Of a stretch of DNA of 37,993 nt, positions 34,100 through 37,993 are shown piece by piece. Numbering within the stretch: position 1 is the first letter of the stretch; every line of letters begins with the position of its first letter. Origin of the DNA: Candidatus Thorarchaeota archaeon (GTDB lineage Archaea; Asgardarchaeota; Thorarchaeia; Thorarchaeales; Thorarchaeaceae); the NCBI GenBank assembly GCA_011364905.1, contig RDNZ01000002.1, forward strand, positions 1 to 37,993, in the 5' to 3' direction. The notes beneath the pieces were generated by a model, which worked only from the letters and a program-made list of their open reading frames with translations, was not told the DNA's origin and did not search any database. Both the position numbers and the translations under genes were made by a program.

Positions 34100-35794
34100 T
34101 TACACCTCTTTTATTGTGATTATGTCGCGTCTATGCAGTTCAGCAAAGACGGTGACAAGAACACTTGGTTGAATCTTCAACTCCTTCGCAATCTTTTCAA
34201 TCGTATGTGTCCCGTCTACTAGTCCAACTATCTCATCGACCCGAGAATACAAAGAAAGGACCTCATCATCTGGCTCTTTTAGCAGAACAGGAGAGTCATC
34301 AGGTCCAATCTTCAGCTCAAACCGAATAGCACCCATTCGATAAAGAAGATGAATCGCACCCAATATCATCTCAGGTCGTTTGCCAGGTACCAAGACAGAC
34401 ATTGTCATCGTCCCATCTAACTTATTCCATACGGCTTCAACAAAATCTCGGACTGGTGGACTCTCAAAGCGGTCCCACAGGAGAGCTCGGGTCTGCTTGG
34501 GGGCCATTCGGGAGGGGATGGTCGTAGGCGGAAGTGTAGCCAATAGCTTTAGAGTAAATGGTGGCGACCGGAAAAGGTCGGTTGGGTCGTCCACAATATC
34601 GGGAACCTCATCCATGAAGAGGTCAGGAAGGAAAGAAAACCTCTCTCTTAGGGCTTCAACATTAACACCGGTTCCTGTAATCAACGTGTAGACATAATGC
34701 CCGCGTTCGATTGTAATATAGTTCAAGTTGCCTGTTCGAAAAACAGATGTTTCAGCTGGATTTGCTGTATCAAATTTGAATGCAGAGATCGCTGCTACAA
34801 TGTTAGGAGACATTTCCAAAAGGCGTGAGCGTTCATCGTAGTAGTAGCTGTAGGCAGCTTCGGCAGTTCGACGGTCAACAACAAAGAATGCTTGATGACC
34901 AACCTGTTCATCTTCGGGTTCTTCTTTTGTAGAGGTGCCATCAATCGATCTATCAATCTTCCAACGTTGATATGCAAGCTCAGGTTGCATATCCACAAAG
35001 CCTGCGATTGCCATCGAAGATAGGAGGAGATACGTTGGCTGAGAGGAAACATCTGATAGCTCGAGACCATATAGCTCTTCGTATTCTCGTGCAAGCTCAA
35101 GTTGGTCATCGGAGCCTGGGACAACGACCAATGTCGATGTGGACTTTTCTCGGATTCTCATGACAATATGTTCCACTCTATCAGCCGTGGGAAGAGGGGG
35201 AGAAATCACAAGAACAAAAAGCGAGGCACTGTCAAGTGCTTCTGTCCAACTACTCTTTGCGATATCATCGTAAGAGATTCTCATGACTTGTACTCCAAAT
35301 GGACCAACGGAAATTGGTGTAGAGTAGGAACGCCCCTTCTGGTGCAGGTTTTGTATAATAGAGTCCACTGCTGTGCCTGATTTGTCGTCGTATGACGGAT
35401 CAGAGCCGGTGATGAAGCAGATGCGGATTGGCTCCCGTATAATGCTCTCAGCAACCGCCTCGAATTCATCCTTAAAATCACGAACTGAAGACTTCTCAAT
35501 GTTCTTAGTTGAAACATCTTGAAGGTGCCTCATTCGTTCAATATCGGAATCAGGCAGCGGGGAGGTGTCGGATACACCAGCGACTATTGTCACATCACTG
35601 ACTGTACAAATACAAGTGCTTCTCTCCTCTATTTCAGTAGTCACAAAGTCCCGTGCTGAACTCTCCTGCATGAGTTGATAGTATGTTTCAATAATACGTT
35701 GGAGCAACTCATCCGATAGTTCCTCATTACCAAATGATATGGATGCCAATGCCTTGGAACCGAGAAGGTCGATAAGTATTGCATCAATTATCAT
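34100..35794 (-). CDS. Pseudo-GTPase paralogue with longin-like and winged-helix domains
   Basis: A 564-residue protein with the same architecture as its neighbour but no intact GTPase motif. Residues 1-75: longin-like (IIDAILIDLLGSKALASISF). Residues 122-275: a G-domain-like fold in which RICFITGSDPSYDDKSGT stands where the neighbour has its P-loop, VQVMRISYDD replaces WDFAGQ, LFVLVISPP matches IFLITDS, and TLVVVPGSDD replaces FIIANKQD. Residues about 298-425: second longin-like domain (GHQAFFVVDRRTAEAAYSY). Residues about 440-564: two winged-helix-like units ending LVDGTHTIEKIAKELKIQPS, matching the neighbour's DLCDGTMPLQDVVKKLNVS. ATG start with AGGA upstream. It lies 104 bp upstream of the GTPase gene and is probably co-transcribed. 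It may dimerise with the active partner. Confidence 0.68.
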   Translation of the reverse strand: MIIDAILIDLLGSKALASISFGNEELSDELLQRIIETYYQLMQESSARDFVTTEIEERSTCICTVSDVTIVAGVSDTSPLPDSDIERMRHLQDVSTKNIEKSSVRDFKDEFEAVAESIIREPIRICFITGSDPSYDDKSGTAVDSIIQNLHQKGRSYSTPISVGPFGVQVMRISYDDIAKSSWTEALDSASLFVLVISPPLPTADRVEHIVMRIREKSTSTLVVVPGSDDQLELAREYEELYGLELSDVSSQPTYLLLSSMAIAGFVDMQPELAYQRWKIDRSIDGTSTKEEPEDEQVGHQAFFVVDRRTAEAAYSYYYDERSRLLEMSPNIVAAISAFKFDTANPAETSVFRTGNLNYITIERGHYVYTLITGTGVNVEALRERFSFLPDLFMDEVPDIVDDPTDLFRSPPFTLKLLATLPPTTIPSRMAPKQTRALLWDRFESPPVRDFVEAVWNKLDGTMTMSVLVPGKRPEMILGAIHLLYRMGAIRFELKIGPDDSPVLLKEPDDEVLSLYSRVDEIVGLVDGTHTIEKIAKELKIQPSVLVTVFAELHRRDIITIKEV

Positions 35795-35868
35795 GCCTGA
35801 TTCATCCTATTGAAATTCATTTTCCTTGAACTTGTTCTCTCCGACTGAATATTGTCATTCATCGCTAA

Positions 35869-37155
35869 TCAACCTTGTTCGGTTCTCTTTGCGATGAAGT
35901 AATCAAAGGAGATACTCTCGCGCATGAGTCTTTGATAGTCAGTATCTGTCCAATCAGATTGATACTCGATGATGTCATCACCACATCCTGAAAGAATTGG
36001 CGGCAAATCGGAGATTGCCTCTGATACATTTACAGGAGGGGGGAGATTCTCAGTTGCTAGTGAAACATCGTTTCTAGTTCTGCCGCGAACGATTGAAGCC
36101 AGATACTTCTTTGGAGTAGTAGGAATGGCCCTCTCTTTTTGCCCAACAACAAAAATCCGCCTTCGTCTCTGCGGAACTGCAAACTCCTCCGCCTTAAGAA
36201 CAAGGACAGCAACCGAATATTCCTCGATTCTTAAGAGATTGTCAATTGCATTCAAAACTGCTCCATTTTGCATCCTTTTCAGTCCAGGTACATTCTCTAT
36301 CACTACTGCATCGGGTTGTAACGAACGGACTAGGTCAAGCATTCCAAAAACAAGACGGTTACGAGAGTCTGATGCATTTCTATTACCAGCAGTGGAAAAT
36401 CCCTGACAGGGAGGACCCCCAACTAAAACATCTAATTGTTTTCCTGCAAGTGCACGCTCAATCTCTTCAAGAAGTTTTAGTGAATCTGATTGAACATGCA
36501 TATCAGCCTGAACTACTTTTGTAGTTGGATGATTATACGCATAGGTTTCACACATGTTAGAATTGGAATCCGCCGCTAGGATTACTTCATGTCCAGCCTG
36601 AACAAATCCCTCGGAAAGACCTCCCGCGCCAGAGAACAGATCCACAACCTTGCCCGGTTTGAACAGTTTGGCTACAGCTCCTGCTAATAATGGAGGTACT
36701 GCGTTTCCAATCTGCTTGTATCGTGAGCTTCTACTACCTAGAAATCTGAAACGGTCTGGAAAGGATTGCAATCTGGCTGCTTCACGCATGGATATTAGTC
36801 GGTCCTGTTTTGGATGGATGAAGGTCCCGTTTCCGGGGCGATTGAAATATGTGTTTATTGTATAACTGGGAAGATTGTCTTTCATACGTCCATAGTATGT
36901 TGTCCGACCGCCAGATTTGCGAATCTGAGTAAGACGAGCAGACTTTTTGATTACATGTGTTGGAATATTCTGCCAATTGCCGCCTTCTGGAACTGCTCGA
37001 ATCATTTCCATATCAAGTTCACTAAGAGTGGAGCATGTGTGATTAAACAGTACATCTGAGGGATTAAGCATCTCAGAATCTAGGACTGATTGCGATATCG
37101 AGTTCACAAGAAAACAAGTTTCAATGCGTGTATGTAAAATCATGTAAGACAACAT
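35869..37155 (-). CDS. Circularly permuted DNA (cytosine-5) methyltransferase
   Basis: A 428-residue AdoMet-dependent enzyme that should methylate C5 of cytosine in DNA. All core motifs are present but rotated. First come the end of the target-recognition region (GGNWQNIP near 58, YYGRMKDNLPSYTINT near 87), motif IX (SMREAARLQSFPDRFRFLGS, 122-141) and motif X (YKQIGNAVPPLLAGAVA, 146-162). Then come motif I (VVDLFSGAGGLSEGF, 170-184), motif IV (GGPPCQGFS, 246-254, catalytic C250), motif VI (ENVPGL, 287-292) and motif VIII (QRRRRIFVVG, 329-338). The chain ends just after VSEAISDLPPI, so the break falls inside the target-recognition region. Natural permutations such as M.BssHII are known. The ATG directly follows the stop of the upstream methyltransferase gene, indicating one operon. 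Confidence 0.88.
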   Translation of the reverse strand: MLSYMILHTRIETCFLVNSISQSVLDSEMLNPSDVLFNHTCSTLSELDMEMIRAVPEGGNWQNIPTHVIKKSARLTQIRKSGGRTTYYGRMKDNLPSYTINTYFNRPGNGTFIHPKQDRLISMREAARLQSFPDRFRFLGSRSSRYKQIGNAVPPLLAGAVAKLFKPGKVVDLFSGAGGLSEGFVQAGHEVILAADSNSNMCETYAYNHPTTKVVQADMHVQSDSLKLLEEIERALAGKQLDVLVGGPPCQGFSTAGNRNASDSRNRLVFGMLDLVRSLQPDAVVIENVPGLKRMQNGAVLNAIDNLLRIEEYSVAVLVLKAEEFAVPQRRRRIFVVGQKERAIPTTPKKYLASIVRGRTRNDVSLATENLPPPVNVSEAISDLPPILSGCGDDIIEYQSDWTDTDYQRLMRESISFDYFIAKRTEQG

Positions 37156-37993
37156 TCAGTTGATTAGAGTATCAAGTTCATGCAAGATCTCTGAAGCTTC
37201 AGATTCAGGCGTTGACCTCATCGCCAAAACGCTTTGAGCTTCCTTCACACTCAATCCATACAGAGCAAACACAGTTGACTCTATTCTCGGGGAAATTCGG
37301 TTTGCTTTATGATGCTTAACTCCTTTAATCAGCAATGATTTGAAGTTATTAGAAATTGGAGTACCAAAACCAGGGATTGGCAACTGCATTAATTCATGGA
37401 TTGAAACATGGTTATTGGTGTTAGTCAAGCCAAACCTCCAGTTCATTAGTTCCGAGTTGAGGATCCCAAGTAAATAGTAGCGATTAGATTCGCTTAATCC
37501 CTTGCTTTCAACAATGTAGTTACAAGAGTTGCCTAATATAGCATCAGTTGGAATTGAAGCAAATTTCAAACGCCACCTCTGTGATCTGTTGGATATTTGC
37601 TGACCAGCGATTCTTGGTTCTCCAATATGCCTCACTCGTGATGAAGTCCCGAGGCTCTTTCTCAACTTATGTACGTCTACAAAATCGATACCCTCAATGG
37701 GTCGTTCATGTAGTGAATATCGAGATATATCGGAACCTCGAATTAAGCGAAAATCTGTGGCGGAAGTTGTGACGCAATCACGATTAAGTGTCAGGTCGAG
37801 TTCTCCACGCTTTACTACCAGATTGTTAACGGAACCAATGGAGGGATGATTATGCAGCTTAGAAAGAAGTTCCCAGCCTATCTTATCCACATGAGGAATA
37901 GTGAACGATTGTCTAAAGGTTTTTTCAATTTTGGCGGCTGAGATTCTGATTGGCGCTTGAATATGTGTATCCTCAAAATCATTGAGATCAAAG
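37156..37993 (-). CDS. C-terminal part of an adenine-specific DNA methyltransferase / type IIS-type R-M protein (partial)
   Basis: Only the last 279 or so residues are in the window. The frame is open to the right edge, so the 5' end lies outside; the GTG at 37890 is not a true start. Seen: GELDLTLN and a FRLIRGSDISRY segment, typical of TaqI-like target-recognition domains. Next comes YYLLGILNSELMNWRFGLTNT followed by NNHVSIHELMQLPIP, a wording I associate with the Alw26I/Eco31I/Esp3I family of N6-adenine methyltransferases. The end has VFALYGLSVKEAQSVL. The catalytic NPPY motif would be in the missing part. The downstream cytosine methyltransferase starts at the base after this stop. Together they look like the paired methyltransferases of an asymmetric-site (type IIS) system. 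No endonuclease is visible here. Confidence 0.62.
   Translation of the reverse strand, partial: FDLNDFEDTHIQAPIRISAAKIEKTFRQSFTIPHVDKIGWELLSKLHNHPSIGSVNNLVVKRGELDLTLNRDCVTTSATDFRLIRGSDISRYSLHERPIEGIDFVDVHKLRKSLGTSSRVRHIGEPRIAGQQISNRSQRWRLKFASIPTDAILGNSCNYIVESKGLSESNRYYLLGILNSELMNWRFGLTNTNNHVSIHELMQLPIPGFGTPISNNFKSLLIKGVKHHKANRISPRIESTVFALYGLSVKEAQSVLAMRSTPESEASEILHELDTLIN

Noticed and set aside
35869..37155. Two gene fragments or an assembly rearrangement rather than a permuted methyltransferase
   Set aside because: A single uninterrupted frame joins motif X to motif I. Every motif is intact and there is no repeat at the junction. Only raw reads could exclude an assembly error completely.
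37156..37890. Complete short gene starting at GTG 37890
   Set aside because: The frame stays open to position 37993 with protein-like sequence (RISAAKIEKTFRQSFTIPHV), so the gene is truncated by the window.
1..37993. tRNA, rRNA, CRISPR or insertion sequence
   Set aside because: No cloverleaf-like stretch, spaced repeat series, transposase gene or terminal inverted repeats were seen in the short intergenic regions.

Overview
The window looks like a piece of an archaeal chromosome, most likely from an Asgard archaeon of the Thorarchaeia type (inference). Support: the signal peptidase has the archaeal Ser/His dyad rather than Ser/Lys; TATA-like boxes lie about 21-38 bp upstream of several starts; starts mix leaderless, Shine-Dalgarno, GTG and TTG types; and an Arf/Ras-like GTPase is fused to longin-like domains, as is typical of Asgard lineages. 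Genes are densely packed. The longest gap is about 255 bp (8734-8988), with others of about 160-175 bp (24426-24585, 27492-27666, 28633-28795, 5889-6046). I saw no rRNA, tRNA, CRISPR array or insertion sequence.

Layout. 1-6000: NIF3-like protein, Na/phosphate symporter with PhoU domains, aspartate ammonia-lyase and gamma-glutamyltransferase. 6000-9600: an orphan soluble protein, signal peptidase I, an AAA-type ATPase and a GNAT acetyltransferase. 9660-13800: YhhN-like membrane protein, creatininase-family amidohydrolase, zinc ribbon, pirin and a glycine C-acetyltransferase-like PLP enzyme. 13800-27500: mostly cell-envelope genes, namely two paralogous secreted/membrane proteins, a membrane-TPR protein, a DUF420-like protein, a cation/Ca2+ exchanger and a large arylsulfotransferase-like surface protein, with soluble pyrophosphatase and a HAD phosphatase between them. 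27660-29850: quinolinate synthase (nadA) divergent from a NAD-kinase-fold protein fused to a winged helix. 29890-35800: a beta-CASP nuclease-like protein facing a two-gene GTPase/pseudoGTPase module. 35870-37993: a restriction-modification locus with a circularly permuted cytosine-C5 methyltransferase and the C-terminal part of an adenine methyltransferase that runs off the window.

The strongest candidates for something undescribed are these. (1) A tandem pair (32034-33995 and 34100-35794) share one architecture, longin-like / G-domain / longin-like / two winged helices. One member keeps all major GTPase motifs and the other has lost them, which suggests a heterodimeric GTPase-pseudoGTPase switch. 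(2) The NAD-kinase-like/wHTH fusion has a damaged GGDGT motif but intact NAD-binding elements and sits back to back with nadA, which suggests an NAD-sensing repressor. (3) The DNA cytosine methyltransferase has its motifs in the order IX-X-I-IV-VI-VIII.

Cell physiology suggested by the genes: amino-acid and peptide breakdown (GGT, aspartase, alpha-oxoamine synthase, creatininase family), phosphate and pyrophosphate handling, de novo NAD synthesis, protein secretion and a decorated cell surface.
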